From Piper betle (taxonomy: Eukaryota; Streptophyta; Magnoliopsida; Piperales; Piperaceae): DNA of 64,000 nt. Made by a program: the position numbers and the translations under genes. The first letter of the stretch is position 1, and the number at the start of each line of letters is the position of its first letter. Location: NCBI GenBank assembly GCA_033002965.1, contig JAURVB010000133.1:62001-126000 (forward strand), in the 5' to 3' direction. This document shows positions 11,501 to 24,697 of this stretch, in pieces. The notes beneath the pieces are model-generated. The model worked only from the letters and a program-made list of their open reading frames with translations. It had not been told where the DNA came from and did not search any database.

Positions 11501-14500
11501 AGTAGAATGCCTCAAGAGAACTCCCCTCGGAACCGGTTGAGGTAAAAGGTCCTTCCTTTATACCTCTTTTTTGTATTTTGTGCTTCTTTTAGCATGCATT
11601 CTTGCATGTTTGTAATTGTTTATTATTTGTATCATATATGTGTGTGTGTGTGTGTGTTTGTTAGAAGTCTGTAGGATTTGAAATCATGATTTTATAATGT
11701 GTGTAAAAATACTTATGTATTTTTTAATGTTGTATGGTCATCTATTTGCATTGTTTCGGTAGAAAAAGCATATCTTATGCTACAGGTGGTAGTTTTTCAT
11801 GATAGTTGCCTTGCTGTACTCACAAAAGATATATCTACAACTTTTATTCACACCATTTTGTCTAATGTTACATGTATGAGCATGTATGTGTGCACCACTT
11901 GGCAAAAGGCGGCAGCTTTCTCGGTTACAATGACCTAGCTGCTTCTTTTACTAATTTTTATTCCTTGTTCAAAATTGTAATTAAATTCTATCTTTTGCAT
12001 GATTGTTGCTCAGAATGTTAGCTATGTCTTGATAAAGTACCATGCTAAGATGACCTCATTAAAGGCCTAACCAAGACCTACTCACGTTGTATGCATGTTG
12101 TGCTGGAGGGTGATTCCATGTTCTGAGATTGTGCTCCCCTGTAAGCTAGCTTAGAATGTTAATAAAATCCTTAAAAATTATAGTTGGTCTCACTAGTTGT
12201 TTTCTAGAAACATGTAAATTTTGGTCTAAGTTAAAAATCATGGTTAGTTAATCGGGGTTTGTAGAGTGTATAGGAATATAGGGTGAAACCCTATTTCCCT
12301 ATCACTTGTTACAAAATCCCTTACCCTAGTCATTTGGTTGTACCAGTCTGCTCTAGAAATGACCTAGCCAATGTCTTCCACTCCTAAGTCCACTCAGGCC
12401 CAAATAATTAAAGTTTGGACTTGAAATTTTAGAGGATTCAAGCCCACGATGTTGGTTAACTTTTCGATTTTACCCAATCCCACTTTGAGTCTCCAAAACC
12501 ATGAACGGACTTAGAAAAATTGGTGTGTGGCCAAAGAACATTGTTCCCATCACCATAGTCTAACCTAGTTTACCATGTTGCCCCATGGGTTAGCACTTAA
12601 TAATATTTGTATCAAACCCTTGAGTGTTAGGGCCTACTTGTTCAAATCTCAACGCATTCGTACATCATTTGGCCCATCCAAAAAATTGTCAGGTTAAGTC
12701 TGTTCGATAAAAAGACTTTTCCACCAAGTATACTTCCAACCAAAACCCTAATTAAAGCTACTAATGAGGTTAATTGAGTCTTAGAGTTATGTGCACGTGC
12801 TTGTGTTAAGAAATTGCCTCATTTTACGTGTCAATGTGATCTTAGGTTGATTCAAGTTTTATCTCCTCATTAGGATACGTAAAGTGTGCTCGCCGAGTTA
12901 GGACAAACAACTCAACTCATTTAGGTCTGTAGGATTCTCCAGTTTCACCTCTGTTTGGCTTCATGTGTGAGGTTTTAACTGAGTTTTAGATGTTAGACGG
13001 TATAAGTGTCATTTTATCGGATCCCTCAGATCTCAGGTCATTTAGCCGAGTTTTTTTTTTGCAACTTAATAAAACTACAAGGATGCAATCCATTGTTAGT
13101 TTTAGAATTAAAGATCTAGAAATTTAAGCCTATTATATAAGCACGCGAGGTTTTGCAAATTTCATAAGAGAGTGAGTTGTATGGGTTGTAAGAATTACAC
13201 GAGTATTTTTTATACCCTAAAGTAGTGCAATGTAAGTAGGGTACAATGAATGCAGTGCATATCTGAAAATTGTGGCGCTAACCTAACCCTATTATGTGTT
13301 ACCTAAGTATTGTATTGGTGCTATATGGAGGATGTGAGGGTGTAAGTACAAGTATGTATGTATGTAAGTATGAAGTCGTCGACTTCATCTGACATTTTCT
13401 TTTCGATGTTGGCTATGTGGGCCTCAACTTACCATGTAATAAATTCTAAAGTTTCATGATATGCCCCATGGGTGTTAAGATGCCTACTTACTAGTATTGA
13501 TGTATCGGTAGTTATTTTTAGGCTGATAATCAAACTTGTTTGATTAATGATGGAATTCTTATATGTGGGTACACATGTTAGTGGCCAACATAGGTAGACA
13601 GATTGAGAGGCTCATGGCGGGGGATGGTACCATGTGTATGACTTACTTTGTGTTTCAAACTTATGTATTTTGGGGATTGGGTAATGTATTTGAGACTTAC
13701 GTATTATTGGGAACTATGTGACTCATTTTGTATTGTGGTTTGGACTAGTACCCTAGACCTTTTTATGATGGATGTGGATATGTTAAATTTGATTGTGTGC
13801 ATTAGCATTATTATTATTATTACATCTTCATGCGACATATAAATTCTAGGGCAAAGGCTAACAATCATTTGTTGGGTGTGTAAGCCTCAAACTCCCAAAA
13901 CATGACGAGGATCAGTAATTTAGTTACATGAAACTTATTTGGATGTAGTTGTATGTGTTAGAGTAGCGTGGTCAGGAGGAGCTTACGATCGTACTGCGTG
14001 GATAGACCATGTGAAGACCTGGCATTTGGGTATGAAGCCCTAGCATCCAATGTTGCTTTTGTGTTTTTATTTAATTATGCGGGGTATGTGGAACAGGTAA
14101 TTACGACCTAGTGTTTATATTTTCTCAAGATCATCAGCATCGTCTAAGTATGAACAACCTAACTCAAGCTTGTAACTAAGTATAAGAACTGGATCATGCA
14201 TCCTCATCCTTTCAAGCTCAACCTTTTAGCTACATTGGGGGTGTTGCCTTCATATAGCTCAGTGTGATCATTTGCTTTGTATAAAGTCACCCTCTTAGTT
14301 GTCACGGATGTGCTGCCTCTCCCGTGACTCAGAGTACTCATGGTAGGAGCTCATTTAAAGTAAAGAATCTTCCTATGGCAGTATGACCAACATACATTGT
14401 ATGAAAACCAAATAAGGTGTCTGTCTAAGATCCGCTTTCGTCACTTTTCTATTGTTGGTTCAAGGGTTTTTGATTAAGTTATACAAAATCCCTCCAAGTC

Positions 14501-14900
14501 ATACCTACTTAGAAGATAAAAAATTTAATGGATTGAAAGTCATTTGATGTGGCAGAAAATTAAGAAAAGGAGAAGAGTTTCAATTTCAACGATCGATAGC
14601 ACGATTAGAATCATGAAGGGAATCCAATCATGATCAGAAGCACGATTGGAGAGACAATTGGAATCCGATCGATGAGGGACAAATTCTTCATTTTACCGTT
14701 GTTTTGCCATTGGCTTTGTAAAACCCACAACCCAAATCAGGGATTTATAGTCAAAATTGGTTAGTTCGACCATTATTTCCAGTTGAGTCAGTTTCAGAAC
14801 ATGTGTGCTAAACCGTGTCATTCCATGGGTTGTAAGCCAAGAGGGTCATGTGTATCCAAGTATATAATGATAACGTTTGTAATATAGCAGCAAAATGAGG
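8546..14900. other. Degraded repeat DNA, no intact gene
   Basis: No ORF here has recognisable protein similarity. Visible structure: a purine-rich tract at 10,300-10,470 containing a run of 16 G (10426-10441); GC-rich passages with the word GTGCCC/GGGCGC at 10,510-10,630 and 11,130-11,340; a pyrimidine-rich tract at 11,370-11,470 that is roughly the inverse of the purine tract; and a TG repeat at about 11638-11657. The paired purine and pyrimidine tracts suggest an antiparallel pair of old LTRs, but boundaries cannot be drawn. Confidence 0.4.
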
Positions 14901-14979
14901 TATCAAATCATATGAGAGTATGCCGATTTTTTATTTATTTATAGTAGATAGTAGAATTAGATTTAGGCTATTTATGGTG

Positions 14980-16800
14980 TTAGGACGTGTTAGTTATGAT
15001 ATTTGGGTGAGTTAGTAGGCTTAGAACATGTCATTCGAGTTAGGACACTGTTATTTTATTTTATAGTATTTTATTATATTTTATTTTATATTTTTTGGGA
15101 TTTATTTTGTATTATTGACTCAAGTCGGGAGTGAGTCAAATTTTTATTACGAAATTGTCCTTGCCCTAATTTTACCCCTCGACCTCACCCCTTCACGTCG
15201 CCGCCACCGGAGACAAGCCGCCGACAGCACCACTATTGCCATTGCACCATCGTCGCCCTGCCTCCTCTCCTCCTTCCCTTTTCCCCTTCTTCCTCCTACT
15301 TTCCTCTACCCAACACTGACTGCCGCCCTTGCCCTATTTTGTGGAGAGTAGCTGGTAGCTGCCGCTGTGCCTCATTATCATCGTCTTTGTCAGCCAGCTC
15401 CCTTCCCCCACCAAGCCCTTCCCCTCTTCCCTTCCCTTCCTCCGTCCTATTCGGCCCCTTCCTCTCTGTCCATGTTGGTCGCCGCCAACTGGAGTGCTGC
15501 AGTCACCTAGCCACCGTATAGCCAGTCACCCCTCCCACTGACCGACCTTTCCCTTTCCCTGTCCTTACCGCTACCTAGCTCCCTTCCTACCTTTTCCTTA
15601 GCCGATTCTTAGTCGCTGACGGTAGTGGTAATTTGCCACCATCACTGGACAATCACCCCGACCAAACCACGTAGACCCCACCTAGCCCCTAGTCCTTCCC
15701 TTACCGACTAATTTCCAGTTAGGGCCACCACCCTTAACACTATCGGCCGACATCACTGATTCAAGTCTGAATCATTGTGAGACGCTTATCGCTTCTCAAA
15801 TTTTAGATTTTTAATTTATTTTGATTATTTGCATATCATTCATAATTTTAAGTATTTTTCATATTTTTGTTAATATGATAATTTTGTAAATTTGTGATAA
15901 TTATCTGTTAATTAACGAATTTTGTTATATAAATAAGAATTGATAGGGATTAATGATAATTCGAATTATTTGATTATGACATTAAAATGTTATAGATGAT
16001 ATTTAAAATTGTTGAGTAGGTATTAATTTTATATTTGTATAAGTTAATTATCCAATTGATTAGAAGGTTAATTCAAAAGGATTGATATGAGAGGATGATA
16101 AGTTTAGAAAGAGTAGCGTAGTCACCTATTTAAAAGTAATGACAAAAGATTTCAAATTGTTAATTGTTAATTTAAATCATTTGTTGATTGTTGGATATTG
16201 ATGTTAGTGTTTATGGTAGTTATGATAATCTAATAAGTCACGCATCATCGCATTCATGCATCAGAGCATTCATTGCATTCATGCATCGTATAACTAGCAT
16301 GGGCGTTAGCAGTTAATTTTGATGTGTGGGTACGAAGTACGAGCTCGCTGTCTAGGCATTTGGCCACACTTGGAGCTTCTACCAGGTCCGTTCCCTGGAG
16401 CATGAGATCTCTTGAATCTAATTTAAAAAACAAGATCCACCGCAAGTTGCCTTCGGGCCTATGATAATAAATCCCTTCTCAAGCCTATATATAATTTTAT
16501 CGAGTTTTTAGTGAGACAAGAGATGTGAAACCGACTCGCACGTACTGTGAGCGGCTGCACGTGTCAGTCACAGCGGGCTCTGAATTAGTGAGAGAGCTAT
16601 TCAATTCTCTATAGATCCTGACAACTCCGCATTTTGAGTTTCCTCAAACCTGGAGAAATGTGGAGGTTTACAGGTACTGCTTTGTACAACGCACGTCCAA
16701 ACATGTGGTTCAAAGGGTACTAAAGGCGACTATTTGAGACTACTTAGCCTTCGTGCTTAGGCCAGGAGATCTATTGAGGATAGGAGAGGGTTTAGGATAT
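14980..16800 (+). repeat. GC-rich LTR-like copy, plus orientation
   Basis: A GC-rich block (15,180-15,760) is followed by AT-rich DNA and then by a conserved stretch at 16,420-16,760. That stretch contains AAGATCCACCGCAAGTTGCC, CTGACAACTCCGCATTTTG and GTGGAGGTTTACAGGTACTG. The same segments recur inverted at 27,480-27,810, and more weakly at 34.1-34.8 kb, so this is one member of a dispersed family. The small ORFs in the GC-rich block are proline/serine-rich low complexity and are not called as genes. From 16,800 to 17,280 nothing is recognised. Confidence 0.5.
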
Positions 16801-17282
16801 ACTGGTAGTTCAATGGGAAGGGAAAAAATATGAGAAAAACACTGAAATAGGTATCAATAGACCAGTCAACTCAGAATGCTATTGGGTTTGTGGCTCAATG
16901 GCTCCACAATAGATGCCCTTATGTTATTTGTGTTCTTATTTGTTTAAATTTTACTTTTTATTCCTTATTTCAAAACCTTTGGTTTGATATATTAGCCTCG
17001 GGTTTTGGAATTAGGAATTGGATTATGAATACTAATTCAAGCTTGGTTTGAAATAATCATCTCATTTGAATTAAGTTCTTATTCAACTCCAAGGAATTGT
17101 TTTGTACATGTGAAATACGACTTGATGTGTTCACCTTGTTTCATTGATGAATTACTACTGCATTTTTACTCTATAGTTATTTATCTATAATTATTCAATC
17201 TTATAAAACATATATTAAGTGATTGTTCTAATAATTTCTTAATTTTGAAACAGCACTAAGACTTTATATTTGGCATCGAGCC

Positions 17283-18720
17283 GAGGTTTTCATGGATACT
17301 AGCACAAAATTTCCCGAAGGACTCTGTACACTAGACCTCATCTTCTCATTGGGTCTAATTATAATATTTGGAAAACTAGAATGTGAATCTTTTTATCTTC
17401 CACCGAGTTTGATATATGGTAAAACATTGAATATGGTAATCAAAGACCCTCTACTCCTCGCTCTACTTTAATTGAGAGTGAGAAAAAGGCATTTAGTACT
17501 AAGCTAAAGCTATGAATGCTCTATTTTGTGGTTTAAATGAAACAGAGTACAATACGGTGTCTTTATGTCAATCCACTCATGAGACATGGTTATTATTAGA
17601 AGTAACTCATGAGGGTAATAATCAAGTTAAAGAGTCTAAGATTAGTAATCTTACTCATAAATATGAGCTCATTAATAATGTCAGATGAGTTAATTTCAAT
17701 TGTGTATGATCAGTTCAATAAAATAATAATTGGTTTTGGAGGTTTAGACAAGAAAATATCTAGAGTTGAACTTAATCGTCAATTGTTGAAAGCTCTTCTA
17801 AAAGAATAGAGACCTAAGGTAGTGATTATTGAAGAAGCCAAAGACTTAAAAAAGTTAAGTCTTGATGAGTACTTGGATCACTTATCAGCAATGAACAAAC
17901 TCACTAAGATGACAAGGAGGAAAATGAGTCATGTAGAAAGAAGAAGGACCTAGCTCTCAAGCTAATGTTAGAAGACTACGAGGTAAGTGATGATGAAGAT
18001 ATTGTTTTATTAACTTATAAATTTAAACATTTTATTCACAATAAAGGAGCTTTCAAAATGATGGAAAATAATGAAATAGCTAAAAGAAAGGAAGTCAAGA
18101 AGGAGCACAACAAGGAGGGAAAGAAAGATATCAAGAAGGATATAATCAAGTGCAGTGGACATGCAAAATGAATGTCCCAACAAGAAGGATGACAAGGGAG
18201 AGAAAGTTCTAAAAACCTCGATGAAGGATGATCGGTCCATAAACAATGATGAAGACGGGTGTGAATATTAATTCATGAAAATTGATGACATAGAAGGATT
18301 TAAATGTTATAGAAAAAGCAGTGGTGCTTGCTATTTCTTAAGAAATTGTTAGGTGTCTTGACAATGCAAGAAACAAAATTCAATAGCTCTTTTAACCAAT
18401 GAAGTCAAGTATATTTCCGCTAGCTGGGATGTGCACAAATTGTTTGGATGCAATGCACACTAGAGATTATGTGTTCATTCTTTCTAAAACTCCTTTAGAT
18501 TGTGATAGTACTAGTCCAATAAGTATTCCAAAAAATCCAATTTTATACTCTCAAACCAAACACATTGAGGCTAGATATCAATTTATTTGAGAACATTCCC
18601 AAAATGGTGATGTTAACATGCAATACATTTCAATCGATAGTCAACTAAGTGATATTTTTACAAAACAATTGGGTGAAGAGTGCTTTGTCGCTCTTACAAA
18701 TGAAATGAGTTTTCTCCTTT
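17283..18720 (+). pseudogene. Ty1/copia fragment: gag and RNase H tail
   Basis: Two pieces of a copia polyprotein lie side by side with most of pol missing. The gag (UBN2-type) part runs from about 17,290 to 18,180. It shows LFCGLNETEYN, HETWLLLEVTHEG, a stop after LLKALLKE at 17,807, LSLDEYLDHLSAMNKL, and a broken CCHC knuckle near 18,150. From about 18,290 to 18,715 the RNase H end is readable in shifting frames: CKKQNSIALLTNEVKYI, FILSKTPLDCDSTSPI, SQTKHIEARYQFI and SQLSDIFTKQLGEE. Protease, integrase and reverse transcriptase are deleted. Several stops and frameshifts show it is dead. Confidence 0.75.
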
Positions 18721-19152
18721 TACTTGAATTTATCATGTTTCAAGTTTTAGCATTTTCACTTATTTTTTGAGTTTTTAATTGACTTGTTTTATCATTTTCT
18801 TTTATGCTCTTGCATAGAAAAATGGTCCTTTTCATCATAAACATCAATTAATGGTGTTTTATATAAATCAAGTACCAACAATCATATTTTCAATCAGATT
18901 TGTCTTAATTTCAATTGATAGGAACAACGATCAGTTTCCTATCGACACTCTGATCCTTGTGCCGAACTTTTTAACACCATGATAAAAAATAAGTACATAT
19001 TTTGATCATTGACTTTAAAACTAAACAATAGTTTCACTTGTTAATTTATGAAGTTTGAACTGCACTTTGAATTTTGAACGTAGTGTCTTCGGTTTCTAAT
19101 CAACGTCTTTGGAAACACACAGTGGTTTTCAATTATTTCCTATGGAGTTTGG

Positions 19153-19617
19153 TGTGAGATCTTACAACTTAGTCTCACATTTAATATCTATTAGGGTATG
19201 ATCCTGATTATAAGTTGGAATAGACTATAGATCTTCAACTTCGGTTAACCACTTTTGAAAATATGACTTAGGCTCATTACATTGCACTTTGGATCAGGTC
19301 ATTATAAATGGTATCAGGGCAACCTGGTTACATATTAGAAAGTGGGTTAAAGTAAAGACATCGGTTTGACTACTGATCAGGGGCCAAATAAGTCACTTGG
19401 GGTGGAGCTAGCACGGGCCAAGTTTAGGAATTTCAAGGACGAAATTTCCTAAGGTGAGAAAATTGTGAGATCTCATAACTTAGTCCCGCGTCTAATACCT
19501 ATTACGATAAGATCATGCTTATAAATTGGAATAGACTATATATCTTCAACTTAAGTTAACCACATTTAAGGAGATGACTTAAACCCCTTACGTTGCACTT
19601 TGGGCCACGTCGTTACA
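19153..19617 (+). mobile_element. TRIM retrotransposon, complete, older copy
   Basis: Two direct repeats of 154 bp (19153-19306 and 19464-19617) begin TGTGAGATC and end in TTATA/TTACA. Two bases after the first is a primer-binding site TGGTATCAGGGC, one base off the initiator-Met tRNA complement. The inner 157 bp end in a polypurine-like AAGGTGAG. The element is flanked by a perfect 5-bp duplication TTTGG (19148-19152 and 19618-19622). The two LTRs differ at many sites (roughly one in five by eye), so this insertion is old. It has no coding capacity. Confidence 0.88.
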
Positions 19618-20389
19618 TTTGGATTATGTTTCAGTTTCCCAACAATTTTTGAATGTCATTTGGAACTAGACAGTGGGTTGTTTTATTTGATCACGACGTC
19701 ATTTGGAACCTCTTTAGAATCTGAATGACATCCCACCCCTTTTAATATTTTCAATCGGCGACCCTTTTTCACATCTCTAAGTGTGTTTGCTGCTATTTAA
19801 TCTCGATCGTCCTTTGTATACATGCTTTTTATTCCTATTGTGGTTATTAATATCTATTCTATCTTCCGCTGTATTTTTTACATGTTTTTAATTTATATTT
19901 TGTGCAATAATATGATCGGTATTATTTCCTTTGCACATTCTTGTTTGTATGTTTTCTTGATTGTCATGTTAATCATGCTTTCTATATGATCGAGAATAAA
20001 TGTGATTTTTGGGAATAAACATATGATTCTATCATGAATAACTTTCCCTAATTGAGATTCATTTTACCTATGTTGTGTTTTAAACAAGCTACATTTACTC
20101 ATGAATAATTCTTTTATATATAACTTCACTAAGCTTCATTACATTGGTAATTTGGTTCTATTAGCTATGATATTTATTTTAACTCTTATCATCTTGTCTG
20201 AAGTTGTGTTTTCTAAATTATCTAGATAGCATCCTCCTCCTAAACCAAGGCTTGAGCAACATTTCCTTCTCAAGCCGGTGGGGATCTCCTCACGAAAAAA
20301 ACATATGGAAAAAGAAGATTTTGACAAGAAGCAACCTATTTGTAAGGTGATAGTTGACTTGGAGGAATTTTATTGAGCTTATCCCATCA

Positions 20390-21480
20390 TTATGGCAATG
20401 TTTGAAGTCCAAGGTTGGATATCCACTGTGTCCACTTAACCTGAAGCCGTGACCCCATCGGCTTTGATAGAAGTCTACTACAACATAGACTAGATAAACA
20501 AGTTTCGCATTGCTTCCAAAGAAGGGACTTCTATGTTTGTGCTAAATCCTCTCAAATTGCTGAGTTTTTACATGCTTCAGAGGATGGTGATGATAAATAT
20601 TTTGACAGAATTCAAGGTGAACAACTCCTTGCACTTGTGCCTAGAAAAGAATTGGAAGTGTCTCAACCAGGTGTCTCCTACAAGAATCCAATGCTTGCCA
20701 ACAGCCTTACTCCAATGACTTAAGTTGTGTGGCAAATCTATTATCTAACATTTTTCCATAAACCGGACACACTACGAAGTTGTCATATTTTGCCGTCTAT
20801 ACTCTTCATCGTATTCTTATGGGAAGGAAGATTAACATTTTTTAGCTTATTCTTAATCATGTGTTTAGATGCATTAATCAAAAGAGGGCTAGTCTTCCAT
20901 ATGCTAGAATGATCAAGACTTTGTTGCAAAGATTGTCAATGAAGTTAAAATTCTCGGAAATCTACAATGCCTCGGTGTAACCAATCAATATTAACATTTT
21001 TACTTGTAGGAATGTTCATAGAGGTGATAGTGACATTTATACTTAAGTGGATTCCAAGAAGGGGAAGATGGATGATCAAGCTCCTCCTCCTGGTTCAAGA
21101 TCCAATGCTCCATCGTTGCAATAAGATGAAGATCCTCTTGCCTATCTAGATAACATAGAACTTTCGCCATCACATGAAGAGGGAGCAAGGGAAACCCAAA
21201 CTGGCATTGGAGGTGTTACTTTGGACACACTTTCTCAACAATTATCGGACATGCATTAGAGAATCCAACGAGTCCACTCCTGCCACCATAGGCTTATGAC
21301 GAATCAAGAGTTGAAGATTAGGGACTGGTCTTCATATTTCAACTTTGGCATGTCCAATATGAGTTCAGTTCTCCACATGCCTCTCCTCCTCATGAGTGAG
21401 TTATTTCTTTTTGCGATAACAACAAGGGGGGCAAATGCTAAGTGTAGGGGGAGTATTATGCCTGGGGGAGTAAAGTTTTT
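20390..21480 (+). pseudogene. Athila/Tat-type 'plant transposon protein' remnant
   Basis: Broken reading frames, mostly between 20,690 and 20,950, resemble the poorly characterised protein common in Athila/Tat Ty3/gypsy elements. Blocks such as LSYFAVYTLHRILMGRKINI and KRASLPYARMIKTLLQRL follow the family pattern of L-D-L-F-I-IYCL-TGRK, then KRASLPYG. Many stops interrupt it. At 21,430-21,480 a G-rich stretch (GTAGGGGGAG, TGGGGGAG) may be a polypurine tract ending the internal region. Identity is from remembered family patterns only. Confidence 0.45.
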
Positions 21481-23772
21481 TAGTGCTTGCTTTGCATTTT
21501 TGTGAGAGAGAGACAGTATGTCTTGTACTATGTAAACTTTCATGTTAATTAATGCACTTTTAGCTTTTGTTATGCTAACTTCTTGTTAGCAAATTTAGAT
21601 TATAGGCAAGCATAACATAAGCATATCATAGCATGCATTTTATGATATTCTTATGTTGGCTATGTTTTTCTTGGGATTATTAATCTCTACTTTTGCAAAG
21701 AAAAATCTGGTTAAAAAAAAGAGTGAAAGGAAGGTGGTGGGTTCACTTTTCTTTTTGAGATAAAACATGGTTGGAAAGGTGGCTGGGATAAAAGGGCTGA
21801 GTGAACTCCAAGCCAATCTTGTCTTTGATAGACAAAGAAAATTTAGTCAACCAGGACAGGCACATCCTTTTGATCTTTTCAGTCAGACATAATTCTTGGT
21901 CAGTGAGATGACAAGTGGCTAATGGTATGCATGAAATGGACAAGGCAATCATTTTTCAAAAGAAAAATGAGCAAAAAAGAAAAAGATGAGAGTGCCTTGC
22001 CTCAGGTCACATGACTTGCACTTAAAAAGTGGCTGACTGGTTTTTCTCCTGGATCAAAGCAAATCAACTTGCCCCATTGGCTATAATACATGCTGAATCA
22101 TCTGGGAAATGTATCATACATGCTGTAATCATTTGACTGGACTGACCATAGATGTTCAAATCATCTGCCTGAACTAGCTCTTAGGGTCACTGTAAACTAT
22201 AGGGACTAAAATGCAATGGCCTCGACGGGAAAAAACCTAGGTTCACCCCTAAGGGTTTAGTGGATGGTCAAGCAGATACTATAAAGTACTGTAGGGTATT
22301 AGTTGGGATACATCAAAAAAATTGTTTCGATGCGAGGTATGAGGCCTAACATCTACCCATATCTCTCTGATTCTCGTTAATGTGATTGGTCAAATACGGT
22401 TACCCTCAAGGTATTTTGTTCCATGTTCTACGGCTATACTGGGTGTCCTATGAATCTTGCTAGCATATAGTGGACTCTAGTACCAAATAAAGGTATATGC
22501 CAATAGGTTGTATGGTTCACTGTCGTCAATCTAGGTTAATCTCTTAAGTATCCCTTTAAGAGGAATTAGACCACTCACCAGGTCCTAGCTAACTCGGCCC
22601 CAAGTCAAGTATCTCACTTTATCCATAATGGAACAAGGACAGTTGCTATAACTCAATTGGGTGTTATGACTCTCATAATTATCCATATGACCAATAACTG
22701 CTGCTGAAGAGGGCTCTATGTGATGGAATAGATACGAGAACGCTTGTACATGTACAGTGTGTCTCAAGGAGTACAAAAACATACTCTGCATGGAACTGTG
22801 GAGTCTGCATGTGATCTATGGTAAGTGCGCTGGTCAATGTCTGCTCATCTCTACTACTTGGAGAAATTGGTAGTAGGACTAGTATATCTGGAAGAGTGAG
22901 TGAAAAAGCTCGACTCTATCTGGTGTTTATGCATCGCATGGAATGAGAATGGAACTCTCATGGAAAAGTAATCACACTGCTCTAAGACTCTAACTAGTAT
23001 GTGTTTCATCCTCAAGTGGTTTGACATTAGGTGTGCTGGAAAAGTACACTGACATGAAAAAATCTTACTATGTTAGTATATCACTCTATCTATGGTAATG
23101 TAAAAGTAATCGTGCAAGCCTTCATGGTAATAACAACTTTGTATAGTATACTAGATGGCTTAAAAATATGGGTAGGTCCATCGACATGTCTTTAAGATCA
23201 TCATGATTGGACTCTGCCACAGGAGACCATCCTATCTAACAGTCAATCAATGACAAGCCTAAGACATGAATTCTAAGTGGCTCTAGTTCAATCAACTAAT
23301 AGTAGGCATGTGTTTCTCGATACTATACTAGTCATGCACTTCTAAACGGATGGTGTTCACAGGACCCAAAGAACCACTTTCTCTCCTCGAGTCTACGGGA
23401 CTCATAGTGAGGTTTGATACATGTCTCATCGCTCTTTGGTGGTGTGTGACCTATCCTTCCGTACTGATTGGTAGCACTAATCATGACTCACATGACTACT
23501 ACCGTTGTGGTAGACTCTCATGCAAAACTATCAATTAAGATGAGCATACACTGATGTCCTTCTATTTGGTCAATATGATCCCATCTGAGTGAAGTCTCTG
23601 TCTATGTCACTCCCAAGCTTGGGTGAAGTCTCACCCAAACTGGTCTGTCATCAGCTACCTACACTGTAAGTCCTAAACAAACCATGAAGGTACCTCCTAT
23701 ACTTGGGGACCCTATATTTCAAGGTAAGGACCTAATCGTACTAGCTAAGTAAAAGGAAAACACTATCTCCCT
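21481..23772. other. Repeat-like DNA, no gene seen
   Basis: This follows the G-rich tract at 21.45 kb and may include a decayed LTR (21,490-21,720). The rest (22.2-23.7 kb) is mid-GC and has no readable domain. It shares a general flavour with 32.0-33.7 kb, so both may be internal sequence of one LTR-retrotransposon family. Confidence 0.3.
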
Positions 23773-24697
23773 TGTAACGACCCAGCCCAAAGTGCAAACT
23801 AATAGGCCTAAGTCATTTCTTTAAAATGGTTAACCCAAGGTGAAGAGCTATAGTCTATTCTCACTTATAAACAAGATCTTCTCCAATTAGGTATTAAATG
23901 TGGGACTAAGTTGAGAGATCTCACAATCCGTCCACCTTAGGAAATTTTGTCACCAAAATGCCTATACTTGCCCCGTTGCTAGCCCCAGCCCACGACCTTT
24001 CTGGCCGGTGACCGGCAGCCTAGCCAACGTCGCTAGTCCAGCCCACCATCTAACACGGAACCAGGTTGCTCTGATACCACCTATAACATCCCGACCCAAA
24101 GTGCAACGTAATGGGCCTAAGTCATTTCTTTAAATGGTTAACCCAAGTTTAAGATCTATAGTCCATTCTCACTTATAAACAAGAGCTTCTCCCAGTAGAT
24201 ATTAAATTGGAATTATGTTGAGGGACCTCACAATCCACCCACCTTGGGAAATTTCGTCCCCGAAATTCCTAGACTTGGCCTGTTGCTAACCCCAGCCCAC
24301 GACCTTCTTTGGCCCGTGACTGGCAGCCTAGCCAACCTCCCTAGTCAAGCCCACCATCTAACACGTAACCAGGTTGCTCTGATACCATTTGTAACGGCCC
24401 GGCCCAAAGTGCAACGTAATGGGCCTAAATCATTTCTTTAAAATGGTTAACCCAAGTTAAAGATCTATAGTCCATTCTCACTTATAAACAAGATCTTCTC
24501 CAACTAGGTATTAAATGTGGGACTAAGTTGAGAGATCTCAAAATCCACCCACCTTAGGAAATTTTGTCCCCAAAATACCTACACTTGGCCCGTTGCTAGC
24601 CCTAGCCCACGACCTTTCTGGCCCGTGAGCGACAGCCTAGCCAACGTCCCTAGTCCAGCCCACCATCTAACATGGAACCAGGTTACTCTGATACCAT
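23773..24697 (-). mobile_element. Tandem TRIM array, three LTR-internal units
   Basis: Three head-to-tail units of about 308 bp lie in minus orientation. The LTRs are 23773-23925, 24082-24232 and 24390-24542 (151-153 bp). Each is followed on its right by a 155-160 bp internal segment that ends in the minus-strand primer-binding site TGGTATCAGAGC (plus strand GCTCTGATACCA; the last unit reads ACTCTGATACCA). The fourth, outermost LTR expected right of 24697 is missing: sequence switches abruptly to the inverted-repeat arm at 24698. The family is that of 19153-19617 and 58884-59419. Confidence 0.88.
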
